Assembly: GCA_965250245.1 (NCBI GenBank)
Contig: OZ252296.1
Span: 2,852,001 to 2,916,000, forward strand
Origin: JABDIP01 sp965250245
GTDB lineage: Bacteria; Pseudomonadota; Alphaproteobacteria; DSM-16000; Inquilinaceae
DNA: 64,000 nt
Reading direction: 5' to 3'
Both the position numbers and the translations under genes were made by a program. Within the stretch, counting starts at the first letter, position 1; every line of letters begins with the position of its first letter. Shown one piece after another: positions 16,528 to 25,509 of this stretch. The notes beneath the pieces were generated by a model, which saw only the letters and a list, made by a program, of their open reading frames with translations, ran no database searches and was not told the origin of the DNA.

Positions 16528-18033
16528 ATGAACAAAATTAAGACCCTGCTTTCCTCGGTCGCGATTCTGGCGACCTTTGGGGCGGCACCGGCGGTCGCGG
16601 AGCCGGTATCACTGACCATCCTGCACGTCAACGATTTGGACGACATGGAGGAGTCCGGCGGGCGCGGTGGCGTGGCCCGGCTGGTTACGGTCATCGAGGC
16701 GGAACGCGCCAAGGGCGGCAATGTGCTGGTCACCAATGGCGGCGACGCCATCTCGCCCTCGCTCATGTCCGGCTTCGACGACGGCGCCCACATGATCGAC
16801 CTGTACAACGGCGTCGGTTTCGACGTGATGGTGCTGGGCAACCACGAGTTCGATTTCGGGCCCGAGGTCGCCAAGGCGCGAATCGCCGAGGCCCAGTTCC
16901 CCATGCTGGGCGGCAATGTCTTCGACACCGACGGCGAGATCATCGACGGCGCGGTCCCGACCTGGACCACCCAGGTCGGCGACTACACCGTCGGCTTCCT
17001 CGGCCTGACGACGCTGGGCACGATGGTCAAGTCGAGCCCCGGCGACCTGTTCTTCGCGCCGATCACCGACACCGCCCAGAGCCTGGCGGCGGAGCTGCGG
17101 GACGGCGGCGCGGATTTCGTCATCGCGCTGGCCCACACCGATGTCGGCGAGGACCGGGATCTGATCGCCCAGGGCGCGGTCGACCTGATCCTGAGCGGCG
17201 ACGACCACCTGCTGACCAGCTATTACGACGGCCGCATCGCCATGGTGGAATCGCGCGAGCAGGCGGATTACGTGACGGCGGTCGACCTGACCTTCGAGAC
17301 CGTGGAGAGCCGCGGCCGCGAGCGCTTCGTGTGGACGCCCAGCTTCCGCACCATCGACACCGCGACGGTCGAGCCGGATGCGGACATGGCGGCCAAGGTC
17401 CAGGTCTATCTCGACCAGCTCTCGGCCGAGCTGGACGTTGAGATCGGCACCACCGACACCCAGCTCGATTCGCGCCGCGCCTCGGTACGCTCCGGCGAGA
17501 CGGCGATCGGCAACCTGATCGCCGACGCCATGCGCGAGGCGGTCGACGCCGACGTGGCGATCACCAATGGCGGCGGCATCCGCGCCGACCGGATCTACGA
17601 TCCCGGCACCGTGCTGACCCGCCGCGACATCCAGTCCGAGCTGCCCTTCGGCAACGTGACGGTCAAGCTGGGCCTGACCGGCGCCGACATCCTGGCGGCG
17701 CTGGAGAACGGCGTCAGCCAGGTCGAGGACCGCGGCGGCCGGTTCCCGCATGTCTCGGGCATGACGGTCACCTACGACCCGTCGGCCGCCCCCGGCAGCC
17801 GCATCGTGTCGGTCAAGGTGGGCGAGCAGGATTTGATCCCCTCCGCCACCTACTCGCTCGCCACCAACGACTTCGTGGCGCGGGGCGGCGACGGGTATTC
17901 GTCCTTCGTCGACGCGGAGATGCTGATCGACCCGGCCGGGGCGCGCTTCATGGCGGCCCAGGTGATGGAGTACATCGCCGAGGCGGGGACCGTGTCACCG
18001 ACGGTCGAGGGGCGGATCGTCACGACGCAGTAG
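16528..18033 (+). CDS. Periplasmic 5'-nucleotidase / metallophosphatase (UshA-like)
   Basis: 501-aa exported phosphatase. ATG 16528 with AGGGAG upstream gives a signal peptide (MNKIKTLLSSVAILATFGAA, cleavage after AVA-EP). The N-terminal calcineurin-like domain has ILHVNDLDDMEE, VTNGGDAISPS, VMVLGNHEFDFG, ALAHTDVGED and LSGDDHLL; the usual second His in the first motif (NDxH) is Asp here. The C-terminal nucleotidase domain has ITNGGGIRADR and a late NDFVARGGDGYSSF with the base-stacking residues. It probably salvages phosphate and nucleosides from nucleotides. A hairpin 22 bp downstream may end its transcript. Confidence 0.9.
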   Translation: MNKIKTLLSSVAILATFGAAPAVAEPVSLTILHVNDLDDMEESGGRGGVARLVTVIEAERAKGGNVLVTNGGDAISPSLMSGFDDGAHMIDLYNGVGFDVMVLGNHEFDFGPEVAKARIAEAQFPMLGGNVFDTDGEIIDGAVPTWTTQVGDYTVGFLGLTTLGTMVKSSPGDLFFAPITDTAQSLAAELRDGGADFVIALAHTDVGEDRDLIAQGAVDLILSGDDHLLTSYYDGRIAMVESREQADYVTAVDLTFETVESRGRERFVWTPSFRTIDTATVEPDADMAAKVQVYLDQLSAELDVEIGTTDTQLDSRRASVRSGETAIGNLIADAMREAVDADVAITNGGGIRADRIYDPGTVLTRRDIQSELPFGNVTVKLGLTGADILAALENGVSQVEDRGGRFPHVSGMTVTYDPSAAPGSRIVSVKVGEQDLIPSATYSLATNDFVARGGDGYSSFVDAEMLIDPAGARFMAAQVMEYIAEAGTVSPTVEGRIVTTQ

Positions 18034-18054
18034 TCGGGGCATCTTTGCCGGTTT

Positions 18055-18089
18055 GAGGGCCACGGCCAAAGGAAAGGCCGTGAGCCCTC
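18055..18089 (+). terminator. Candidate terminator hairpin after the nucleotidase gene
   Basis: Stem GAGGGCCACGGCC paired with GGCCGTGAGCCCTC (one bulge) around AAAGGAAA. No strong T-run follows, and its right edge merges with a family D repeat, so it may be part of that element instead. Confidence 0.35.
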
Positions 18090-18231
18090 ACCCGGCTCGC
18101 TGACGCTCACCACCCCCCGATCAAGCCGGGGGCAGGCTCTCTCCCAGCGGGAGAGGGTCTTTTTTCCAACGGCGCGCTCAACCCTCTCCCCCTGGGAGAG
18201 GGTGGGCTGCCAAAGGCAGACCGGGTGAGGG
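18085..18231. repeat. Intergenic palindromic repeat, family D (copy 2)
   Basis: Outer arms CCCTCACCCGG (18085) and CCGGGTGAGGG (18221-18231); inner CTCTCCC/GGGAGAGGG blocks twice. It ends 29 bp before the MATE start codon, so it fills the leader of that gene. Confidence 0.85.
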
Positions 18232-18260
18232 CTGTTCGCGCCCTCTCCCCAAGGACCACC

Positions 18261-19601
18261 ATGACCGCACCTCCCGTGACCGCGGCCGAACGGTTCGGCT
18301 CGGCCGAGTGGCATCGGCGCGTCTGGCGCATCGCCGGGCCGATCATGCTGTCCAACGTGTCGACGCCGCTGATCGGCATCGTCGACACCGCAGTGGTCGG
18401 GCATCTGGAGCACGCCTACTACATGGGCGCGGTGGCCATCGGCTCGGTCATCTTCAGCTTCCTGTTCTGGGGGTTCGGCTTCCTGCGCATGGGCACCACC
18501 GGGCTGACGGCGCAGGCCAAGGGCGCCGCCGACCATGACCGGGTCCGCGCGACGCTGCTGCGCGCCCTGGCGCTGGGCGCCGTGATCGGCGTCGGGCTGG
18601 TGCTGCTGCGGGTGCCGATCTCCGGGGTCAGCTTCGCCCTGTTCGACGCCAGCGCGGATGTGGAGCGGCATGCGGCGGATTACCTGGACATCCGCATCTG
18701 GGGCGCGCCGGCCGCGCTGGCCAACTATGTGGTGTTCGGCTGGCTGGTCGGCCTCGGGCGCACCGGCCTGCTCTTCGCCCTGCAGCTGGTGCTCAACGGG
18801 ACCAACGTGCTGCTGGACCTTATTTTCGTGGTCGGGTTCGGCTGGGGCGTGCCGGGCGTGGCGGCGGCGTCGCTGATCGCCGAGATCGTTGCCATGGTCG
18901 CCGGCATCGCCGTGGTCCTGTCGATCGCCCGCGGCATGCCCGGGCGGTGGGATCTGGCCAGGCTGTGGGATCCGGCCGCGATCCGCCGCCTGCTGGCGGT
19001 CAACCGCGACATCTTCATCCGCACCCTCTGCCTGGTCGGCGCCTTCGCCTATTTCAAGGCCAGGGGCGCGGAGCTGGGCGACATCATCCTGGCCGCCAAT
19101 GCGGTGCTGCTGAACCTGTTCCTCTTTCTGGGCTTCGCCCTGGACGGCTATGCCTTCGCCGCCGAGACGCTGACCGGCGAGCGGGCCGGTGCTGAGGACA
19201 ATCGGGGGTTCCGCTTGGCGGTGCGGGTGTCGTCGATCTGGGCCGTCGCCACCTCGGTGGTGTTCACACTGGTCTACGCCCTGGCAGGCCCGCTGCTGAT
19301 CGACGCCATGACCGATATCGACGCGGTGCGCGCGGCCGCCCGCCTCTATCTGCCCTGGGCGGCGGCCATGCCGATCCTGGCGGTCTGGTGTTTCCAGATG
19401 GACGGCGTTTTCGTCGGCGCGACCTGGAGCGCGTCGATGCGCAACACCATGATCGTGTCCACGGTGATCTACCTCATGGCGGTCTGGGCCGCGGTGCCCT
19501 ATCTCGGCAATCACGGCCTGTGGCTCGCGCTTGCCATATTCATGACCGCCCGCGGGGTCACCATGGCGGCCGTCTATCCGGGCCTGGCCCGGACGGTATG
19601 A
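18261..19601 (+). CDS. MATE family efflux transporter (DinF-like)
   Basis: 446-aa membrane protein with about twelve helices, a Na+ or H+-coupled multidrug/toxic-compound exporter of the DinF branch. Signatures are IAGPIMLSNVSTPLIGIVDT, GFLRMGTTGLTAQAKGA, GVPGVAAASLIAE and LGFALDGYAFAAETLTGE. The start is ATG 18261 (MTAPPVTAAERFG) with AAGGA upstream; an in-frame ATG at 18225 lies inside the repeat and is unlikely. The patatin gene follows 39 bp later on the same strand. Substrates unknown. Confidence 0.9.
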   Translation: MTAPPVTAAERFGSAEWHRRVWRIAGPIMLSNVSTPLIGIVDTAVVGHLEHAYYMGAVAIGSVIFSFLFWGFGFLRMGTTGLTAQAKGAADHDRVRATLLRALALGAVIGVGLVLLRVPISGVSFALFDASADVERHAADYLDIRIWGAPAALANYVVFGWLVGLGRTGLLFALQLVLNGTNVLLDLIFVVGFGWGVPGVAAASLIAEIVAMVAGIAVVLSIARGMPGRWDLARLWDPAAIRRLLAVNRDIFIRTLCLVGAFAYFKARGAELGDIILAANAVLLNLFLFLGFALDGYAFAAETLTGERAGAEDNRGFRLAVRVSSIWAVATSVVFTLVYALAGPLLIDAMTDIDAVRAAARLYLPWAAAMPILAVWCFQMDGVFVGATWSASMRNTMIVSTVIYLMAVWAAVPYLGNHGLWLALAIFMTARGVTMAAVYPGLARTV

Positions 19602-19640
19602 ACTTCTTTACCAATGCGCGCGATACCATATGGCGAAGCC

Positions 19641-20627
19641 ATGCATCGACCACGATTAGGACTGGCCCTCGGCGGCGGCGTTGCGCGGGGATGGGCGCAT
19701 ATCGGCGTCATCCGGACCCTGATGCAGGCCGGAATCGAGCCCGATATCATCTGCGGCACCTCGATTGGCGCCGTGGTCGGCGGCTGCTATCTGGCCGGCA
19801 AGCTCGATGCCCTGGAACGCTGGGCCCGCCGGCTGAACAAGATGCGGCTGGTCGGCTACATGGATTTCCGGGTGCGCAAGCCGGGCCTGATCGGCGGCGA
19901 GCGCCTCGCCAAGGATCTGCACGAGAATCTCGGCGGCCGGCTGATCGAAGAACTGCCCAAGCCGTTCTCCTGTGTCTGCACCGATCTTCTGACCGGCCAT
20001 GAGGTCTGGCTGAGCCAGGGCCTGCTGGTCGATGCGGTGCGCGCCTCCTTCGCCCTGCCCGGTGTCTTCCCGCCGGTCCAGATCGGCCACCAGATGCTGG
20101 TCGACGGCGCCATCGTGAACCCGGTGCCGGTCTCCGTCTGCCGCTCCATGGGGGCGCAGATGGTGATCGCCGTCAGCCTGACCAGCGACATCATCGGCCA
20201 GGCCCGCAATCCGGGCGACATCTACCAGACCGTGGCCGGCTTCGACCTCTTGGACGTGATGCAGCAGCAGACCGGCTGGTCAAGCGGGCTCAACGGCATG
20301 GTGCGCCGGGTGTTCCGCCGCGAGCGCGACACACCGAGCCTGTTCGGCGTCATGGCCTCGTCCCTGGGCATCATCCTGGACCGCATCACCCGCAGCCGGC
20401 TGGCCGGCGAGCCGCCCGACATCCACATCGCCCCGCGGCTGGGCCATATCGGCATCGCCGAGTTCCAGCGCGCCGGCGAGATGATCGAGGCCGGCGCCCA
20501 GGCCACCGAGGCCGCCCTGCCCGACATCCGCGAGACCATGACCCTGCTGGGCATCCCCGCCGCCTACCCGACCGTGGACGTGGTCCCGGCCGAGGCGGAG
20601 GCGAAGGGCGGCGACGCGGCCGACTAG
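19641..20627 (+). CDS. Patatin-like phospholipase family protein (RssA-like)
   Basis: 328-aa patatin-fold hydrolase with all active-site elements: oxyanion hole LALGGGVARGWAHIGVI, nucleophile Ser 41 in GTSIG, and Asp 155 in VDGAIVNPVP. RssA/YchK-like proteins are cytoplasmic or peripheral lipases of mostly unknown substrate. ATG 19641 (MHRPRLGLALGGG) is chosen because the catalytic region begins right after it; ATG 19614 would add nine residues. It ends with an Ala/Glu-rich tail just before a repeat-filled gap. Confidence 0.88.
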   Translation: MHRPRLGLALGGGVARGWAHIGVIRTLMQAGIEPDIICGTSIGAVVGGCYLAGKLDALERWARRLNKMRLVGYMDFRVRKPGLIGGERLAKDLHENLGGRLIEELPKPFSCVCTDLLTGHEVWLSQGLLVDAVRASFALPGVFPPVQIGHQMLVDGAIVNPVPVSVCRSMGAQMVIAVSLTSDIIGQARNPGDIYQTVAGFDLLDVMQQQTGWSSGLNGMVRRVFRRERDTPSLFGVMASSLGIILDRITRSRLAGEPPDIHIAPRLGHIGIAEFQRAGEMIEAGAQATEAALPDIRETMTLLGIPAAYPTVDVVPAEAEAKGGDAAD

Positions 20628-20647
20628 CGGAGCTATCCCCTCTACTC

Positions 20648-20914
20648 CGTCGTCCCCGGGCTTGACCCGGGGACCCATGTTTTGGTCGTGTTCCTTCCGA
20701 GACTCAGCGCTGCCCCCTCACCCTCCCAACGCTTCGCGTCGGGCCCCTCCCTCTCCCCAAGGAGAGGGAAATCAACGGCCGTCATGAATGAGACCCTCTC
20801 CTTGGGGAGAGGGAGGGGCCCGCGGCGAAGCCGTGGGAGGGTGAGGGGGATGCGCTGAGTCGCCGGTAAGAGCTGGCTGAGCCATGGGTCCCCGGGTCAA
20901 GCCCGGGGACGACG
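20648..20914. repeat. Nested repeat: family A arms enclosing a complete family D palindrome
   Basis: Family A arms at 20648-20678 and 20884-20914 enclose a family D palindrome at 20713-20849 (CCCCCTCACCCTCCCA and its inverse, with CTCTCCCCAAGGAGAGGG cores). The usual unique core of family A is thus replaced by a second element, a record of one element inserting in another. Confidence 0.85.
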
Positions 20915-21281
20915 CGGAAACAATGGGCGGCTCAGAAAAATGAAAAGGCGACCGGTCTGGCTTGACCGGCCGCCCTTCCTGCGACCCCTGCGCGTCTTGG
21001 AGAGCGACGGTGACCTCCGGCAACCGTCCATGGGGGCGGGTGCGGCGTACCGGAGGCGCGCACGGGTCGAACACCTGACCTCGGAGCCTGCGGACAAAGC
21101 ATGTCTTGCAGACGCGTCCTGGCTCCTTAAGATTTGCGCACTGTCCGGCCCCACGCCAGTCACACAGCCTTGACGGCCGTTCACGGTTTCTCGACCCGGT
21201 CGTGAAGGTTCGTGCCTAATGCACGCGTGAGGCCATGTTCCCGGCGTTAACCATCACGCCGCACCAGGCGGAGAGAAGAGA
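20915..21281. other. 367-bp region without a supportable gene
   Basis: Between the nested repeat and the nitrilase start. Short open frames exist on both strands but have no ribosome site, no recognisable domain and amino-acid composition typical of random GC-rich DNA. The last 20 bases hold the GGAGAGAAGAGA ribosome site of the nitrilase gene. It may hold that gene's promoter; none stands out. Confidence 0.5.
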
Positions 21282-22145
21282 ATGACCAGCGTCAAAGGCG
21301 GGCTGATCCAGATGGCCCTGAAGGCCAGCACCGACCTCACCCCGGAGCAGATTCGCGACGCGATGCTCGAGGCCCACATCCCGCTGATCGAGGAGGCCGG
21401 GGCCAAAGGCGTGCAGGTGCTGTGCCTGCAGGAGGTGTTCAACCAGCCCTATTTCTGCCCGTCCCAGGACGTCAAGTGGTACGCGGCCACGGAAAACGTG
21501 CCGGACGGCCCGACCACCAAGCTGATGCAGGAATACGCCAAGAAGCATTCCATGGTCATCGTGGTGCCGGTCTACGAGCAGGACATCACCGGCGTGTACT
21601 ACAATACCGCGGCGGTGATCGACGCCGATGGCAGCTATCTCGGCAAGTTCCGCAAGATTCACATCCCGCAGGTCGCCGGCTTCTACGAGAAGTTCTTCTT
21701 CAAGCCCGGCAATCTCGGCTATCCGGTCTTCGACACCGCCTATTGCAAGCTCGGCGTCTACATCTGCTACGACCGCCACTTCCCCGAGGGTTGGCGCGCC
21801 CTGGCCCTGAACGGCGCGGAGTACATCGTCAACCCGTCCGCGACCGTCGCGGGCCTGAGCCAGTATCTCTGGAAGCTGGAACAGCCGGCCTCCGCCGTCG
21901 CGAACGGTTGCTATATCGGCGCGGTCAACCGGGTCGGTACGGAGGAACCCTGGAACATCGGCACCTTCTACGGCTCCAGCTACATTGTGAACCCGCGCGG
22001 CGAGTTCCTCTGCGAGGCCTCGGAAGACCAGGATGAGCTGGTCACCGCCGACATGGACATGGAGATGGTCCGCGAGGTTCGGAACCTCTGGCAGTTCTTC
22101 CGCGACCGCCGCCCGGAGACATACGGTGACCTGACGGCGCCCTGA
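21282..22145 (+). CDS. Nitrilase-superfamily amidohydrolase (beta-ureidopropionase / N-carbamoyl hydrolase-like)
   Basis: 287-aa C-N hydrolase with the complete catalytic set: Glu 51 in LCLQEVFNQPYF, Lys 125 in GKFRKIHIPQ and Cys 162 in YICYDRHFPEGW. The CYDRHFPE motif and the NQPYF after the Glu match beta-ureidopropionase and N-carbamoylputrescine amidase branches, which hydrolyse carbamoyl amides to amine, CO2 and ammonia. Start ATG 21282 has a strong GGAGAGAAGAGA site. Stands alone, followed by a long hairpin. No dihydropyrimidinase or dehydrogenase is adjacent, so a pyrimidine-degradation role is not proven. Confidence 0.88.
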   Translation: MTSVKGGLIQMALKASTDLTPEQIRDAMLEAHIPLIEEAGAKGVQVLCLQEVFNQPYFCPSQDVKWYAATENVPDGPTTKLMQEYAKKHSMVIVVPVYEQDITGVYYNTAAVIDADGSYLGKFRKIHIPQVAGFYEKFFFKPGNLGYPVFDTAYCKLGVYICYDRHFPEGWRALALNGAEYIVNPSATVAGLSQYLWKLEQPASAVANGCYIGAVNRVGTEEPWNIGTFYGSSYIVNPRGEFLCEASEDQDELVTADMDMEMVREVRNLWQFFRDRRPETYGDLTAP

Positions 22146-22172
22146 CACCTCGGTTTCTGATATATTTCAACG

Positions 22173-22219
22173 TAGAACGGATCGTTTCTCATGTGACGCA
22201 TGAGAGACGATCCGTTCTA
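22173..22219. terminator. 21-bp-stem hairpin downstream of the nitrilase gene
   Basis: Arms 22173-22193 and 22199-22219 (TAGAACGGATCGTTTCTCATG and its inverse, one mismatch) around TGACG. It lies 28 bp after the nitrilase stop. There is no clear T-run, so it could be an intrinsic terminator of weak form or a paired protein site. Confidence 0.45.
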
Positions 22220-22349
22220 GTGTCTGAACCCCTCGCATTTCTGCCGCATTGCGGAAGTTAAGAGATTCCTAACCGGGTCGGCGCCACCCTTGGCGCCGTC
22301 GATCGAACGCCGCGCGATCGGCCGCCCTTTGCACTGACCGGAGATCGGG

Positions 22350-22940
22350 ATGCCGGTTTACCAGAAGGACGGGCCGGGGACCGCGCGGGCTCCGACCGGC
22401 GGCATGATGCACGGCGCGTCGCGCGACGCGCCGGCTGCGTCCCATTCGCAGCGGACAGAGAAACAGACCGTGTCCTACAGCCCGGAAATTCCCCGCCGCG
22501 CCTACGACCTGCCCAGCGCCCCGCGGGCCAACAGCCGCGCCGCCGCACCCGCGCGCGAGCAGAAATCCGAACATCACCGCAAGCTGCTGGTCGGCCACGG
22601 CATCCACCTGTCGGGCAAGATCGGCGACTGCGAACATCTGGTCGTGCAGGGCCATGTCGAGATCGACATCACCGACTGCACCCATATCGAAATCGCCCCC
22701 GGCGGCACCTTCAAGGGCAGCGCCACGGTCGAAGAAGCCACCATCGGCGGCAAGTTCGACGGCGAGCTCAACGTCACCGGCATGCTGCGTCTGCGCGGCA
22801 CCGGCGTGGTCACCGGGAATGTCCATTACGGCGAGCTGATCGTGGAGGCCGGCGGCCAGCTCAAGGGCACCTCGGAACCGACCGAGGACAGCAAGCCGCC
22901 CCGGAAGGCAAAGCCGAACGGCAAAACGGACGGCGCCTGA
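22350..22940 (+). CDS. Bactofilin
   Basis: 196-aa polymer-forming cytoskeletal protein. The bactofilin core (about residues 75-170) is a right-handed beta-helix with hydrophobic periodic rungs: LLVGHGIHLSGKIGDCEHLV, then VEIDITDCTHIEIAPGGTFK, ATIGGKFDGELNVTGMLRL and GTGVVTGNVHYGELIVEAGG. Disordered, Pro/Ala-rich tails flank it, as is normal. Bactofilins form nucleotide-free filaments at the inner membrane and guide cell shape or stalk growth. Start ATG 22350 follows GGAGATCGGG. No peptidase M23 partner is adjacent; the next gene is a membrane protein 21 bp downstream. Confidence 0.92.
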   Translation: MPVYQKDGPGTARAPTGGMMHGASRDAPAASHSQRTEKQTVSYSPEIPRRAYDLPSAPRANSRAAAPAREQKSEHHRKLLVGHGIHLSGKIGDCEHLVVQGHVEIDITDCTHIEIAPGGTFKGSATVEEATIGGKFDGELNVTGMLRLRGTGVVTGNVHYGELIVEAGGQLKGTSEPTEDSKPPRKAKPNGKTDGA

Positions 22941-22961
22941 TCGCCTGGCGGAGCATCCTTC

Positions 22962-23513
22962 GTGGCCGGCCCTGACGAACATGAAGACGACGACAGCGTT
23001 TCGCTGAACCTTTACAGGGCCCGCGACTGGTCGCAGCCGCGGAGCTGGTTGGCCCTGCTGGGCCTCGGTCTCACCGTGGGCATGGCCAGCGCGCTCCTCG
23101 GCGGTTTGGCCACCGTCTTTCTATTCGATCGGCCGGTGGCCACGATCGACTCCGAATTTCTGGCCTATGCAGCCCGGTTGATTGCCGTCGCAATGATCGC
23201 CATCGCCGGTGTCTTTGCGACGATCGAGGTCGGCGTCGCCCTCTGGAACAGGCGGGACCGGGACTCCCGCCGGACCCGGCACCACATCGACTCGTTCAAG
23301 GGCCGAGCGATCCTTTCGATCCTGCACTTGATCATCATCATTCCCCTGCTGATCGGCGGCATTCTGGTCTTGCATCCGAACGAGCCTCGGGGGAACGATC
23401 TCTCCGGAACGGGTTTCGTAGTGGCGGTCATTGTTGCGCTCGTCATCGGTCCCCGTGTCGCCCTCATTCATTTCACCCACGGCGGCCCTCCAAGCCGCGA
23501 CATTGCCGACTGA
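22962..23513 (+). CDS. Hypothetical membrane protein, four predicted helices
   Basis: 183-aa protein starting at GTG 22962 with GGCGGAG upstream. Hydrophobic segments are seen at about 30-52 (LALLGLGLTVGMASALLGGL), 70-93, 117-140 (ILSILHLIIIIPLLIGGILV) and 148-168, with a basic loop NRRDRDSRRTRHH between the second and third. The N-terminus is acidic. It lies 21 bp after the bactofilin gene and could be co-transcribed, perhaps as a membrane partner. No family recognised. Confidence 0.65.
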   Translation: MAGPDEHEDDDSVSLNLYRARDWSQPRSWLALLGLGLTVGMASALLGGLATVFLFDRPVATIDSEFLAYAARLIAVAMIAIAGVFATIEVGVALWNRRDRDSRRTRHHIDSFKGRAILSILHLIIIIPLLIGGILVLHPNEPRGNDLSGTGFVVAVIVALVIGPRVALIHFTHGGPPSRDIAD

Positions 23514-23623
23514 AGACCGTCGGAACGGCCAGGCGTACACCGATCCGTCTCTTCGTTTGACGCACGTCAATGGACGGCCACCGGCCCGGCGCGATGATGC
23601 GGCGTTCTCGTCGGGAGGCCGCC

Positions 23624-23935
23624 ATGTCACGCTGGAAACGAACGCGCTCCTTCGCAACACGCTTGGCGGCTTGCGCGACGCTGGCGCTTGCCGCCTCGGC
23701 TGCCCAGGCTGACCGCGAAGACTGGGCCCCGACAGTCACCGTGCAGATCTTCGACGAGCATCAATGCATCGTCTCGTTCCTGAGCCAGGTCGTCGAGCGG
23801 GACGTCGACGGCCAACCGGTGGTGATCGCCAAGGCCCACTGCGAGGACGGCCGCGCCTTCGACATCTTCCGCGAAGGCGCCGAGGGCCGCTTCGAGATCA
23901 TCGAATGCGAGGTCCCGAACCAGGAAGCCTGCTGA
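23624..23935 (+). CDS. Small secreted protein of unknown function
   Basis: 103-aa protein. ATG 23624 has GGGAGG seven bases upstream and gives a signal peptide (SRWKRTRSFATRLAACATLA, cleavage after AQA). The mature part of about 70 residues has three cysteines (EHQCIVSF, KAHCEDG, IIECEVP) plus a terminal Cys, which could form two periplasmic disulfides. An earlier in-frame ATG at 23570 lacks a ribosome site. No domain recognised. Confidence 0.6.
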   Translation: MSRWKRTRSFATRLAACATLALAASAAQADREDWAPTVTVQIFDEHQCIVSFLSQVVERDVDGQPVVIAKAHCEDGRAFDIFREGAEGRFEIIECEVPNQEAC

Positions 23936-23963
23936 CCGCACACCCGGTCTGCAAACCCCGTCC

Positions 23964-24009
23964 TTGACAACCAATCTTCGTCTTCTATTTATAAAACGAT
24001 CGTTCGATC
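23964..24009 (+). promoter_or_regulatory. Sigma70-like promoter with overlapping TetR-type operator
   Basis: TTGACA at 23964-23969, 16 bases, then TATTTA at 23986-23991. Directly after it come palindromes AACGATCGTT (23995-24004) and GATCGTTCGATC (23998-24009). Position across the transcription start and the TetR gene in the same operon suggest autorepression of the desaturase-tetR unit. Confidence 0.55.
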
Positions 24010-24027
24010 TATGAATAGGAGAGTTTG

Positions 24028-24876
24028 GTGGAAGCGCGGTTCGAGGCGGTTGGCGGTTGGTTGGGCGTACTGGAATGGGCGGGACTCGCCTTTGTCGTGC
24101 TGGCGCTGGCGGAGATTGTCTGGGACCGTCTGACCGGTGCCCGGCCGAAGCTGGCGGAGACAGGCGCCAATGTCGTCATCGCGGCGGTCAGCGAGGCGCT
24201 GAATCGCACCGCCTACGGCCTGATCTTCGTCATCGCCCTGTTCCTGGCCGAGCCCTTCGCTCTGTTCGACATCCCGATGACCTGGTGGAGCTGGGTGCTG
24301 GCGATCCTGGTGGCGGATGTCAGCTACTACTGGATGCACCGCTGGGAGCACGAGGTGCGCGTGCTGTGGTCCTATCACGTGGTCCACCACTCCTCGCCCG
24401 AGTTCAACCTGTCGACCGCCTACCGTCTCGCCTGGACCGAGGGGCTGGTGGAATGGCTGTTCTTCGTTCCGATGATCCTGATCGGCTTCGACCCGGTGCA
24501 GACCCTCGTCGCGATCCTGGTCGGGCTCACCTACCAGACCTGGATCCACACCACCAAGATCGGCCGGCTCGGCCCGCTGGAGGGCATCCTCAACACCCCC
24601 GCCGCGCACCGGGTGCACCATGGCAGCAACGACCGGTATCTCGACCGCAACTACGGTGGCATCCTGATGATCTGGGACCGGATGTTCGGCACCTATCAGG
24701 CCGAGGAGGAAGCGGTGGATTTCGGCATCACCAAGCCGCTGAACAGCGCCAATCCGCTGGTGATCAATTTCCACGAGATGGTCGCCATCGCCCGCGACTG
24801 CCTGCGCTCCCGCCGCCTGTCCGATCTGGCCGGCTACGTCTTCGGACGCCCCGGCTGGCGCCCGCCGGAGCGCTGA
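24028..24876 (+). CDS. Sterol desaturase / fatty acid hydroxylase family protein
   Basis: 282-aa integral membrane di-iron enzyme. The three histidine clusters are present: HRWEH (about residue 107), HVVHHSSPEFN (about 121) and HRVHHGSN (about 194), plus earlier single His positions. Four hydrophobic segments surround them. Family members hydroxylate or desaturate sterols, carotenoids or fatty acids with O2. GTG 24028 is preferred over TTG 24025 because AGGAGAG then has six-base spacing. The TetR gene begins 4 bp after its stop and a palindromic operator precedes it, so the enzyme is probably induced by a lipid-like ligand of that regulator. Confidence 0.87.
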   Translation: MEARFEAVGGWLGVLEWAGLAFVVLALAEIVWDRLTGARPKLAETGANVVIAAVSEALNRTAYGLIFVIALFLAEPFALFDIPMTWWSWVLAILVADVSYYWMHRWEHEVRVLWSYHVVHHSSPEFNLSTAYRLAWTEGLVEWLFFVPMILIGFDPVQTLVAILVGLTYQTWIHTTKIGRLGPLEGILNTPAAHRVHHGSNDRYLDRNYGGILMIWDRMFGTYQAEEEAVDFGITKPLNSANPLVINFHEMVAIARDCLRSRRLSDLAGYVFGRPGWRPPER

Positions 24877-24880
24877 GCCG

Positions 24881-25474
24881 ATGCCGCGCAAGGCTGACCC
24901 CGCGCTGGCCGACAGCCGGCGGCGCGAGATCCTCGACGCCGCCGGCCGCTGCTTCGTGCGCCGCGGCCTGCACGCCACCTCCATGCGCGAGATCCTGGCC
25001 GAGGCGGGCCTGAGCACCGGCGCCGTCTACAACTACTTCGACAGCAAGGAGGCCATCATCGAGGCGATGGCCGCCCGCGAGCGCCTGGAGATCAACGAGC
25101 TGGCGGCCTATCTGGAAACGGCCGCCGACCCGAAGGCCGCGATCCTGGAATGCGTCGCCGAGATCATCCTGGAATGCAGCCTCGACGAGGCCCGGCTGAG
25201 CGTGGAGCTGCTGGCCGAGGCCAGCCGCAACGACCGGGTGAAGGCCGCGATGCTCGACAACGACGCCGCCCTGCGCGACGCGGTCCTGCGCGCCATCGAG
25301 CGCGGCCAATCCACCGGCCGCATCGCCACCGAGCTGGCGCCGGATGCGTTGCTGGAGGCCATCGTCGCCATCTATGAAGGCTTCATCGGCCGCATCGCAT
25401 TCGACGACACTGCAGACCGCGCGGTTCTTGTCCGGTCGGCGGGGGCAATCCTGGACCGGCTGCTCTCACGCTGA
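24881..25474 (+). CDS. TetR family transcriptional regulator
   Basis: 197-aa repressor with an N-terminal TetR helix-turn-helix (residues 11-57: REILDAAGRCFVRRGLHATS, then ILAEAGLSTGAVYNYFDSKE) and a ligand-binding C-terminal domain. It is four bases downstream of the desaturase gene and is likely to bind the AACGATCGTT palindrome over the shared promoter. Ligand unknown. Confidence 0.9.
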   Translation: MPRKADPALADSRRREILDAAGRCFVRRGLHATSMREILAEAGLSTGAVYNYFDSKEAIIEAMAARERLEINELAAYLETAADPKAAILECVAEIILECSLDEARLSVELLAEASRNDRVKAAMLDNDAALRDAVLRAIERGQSTGRIATELAPDALLEAIVAIYEGFIGRIAFDDTADRAVLVRSAGAILDRLLSR

Positions 25475-25509
25475 CCGCGCCCGGCCGCCGTCCGGACCGG
25501 CGGCTTGGA

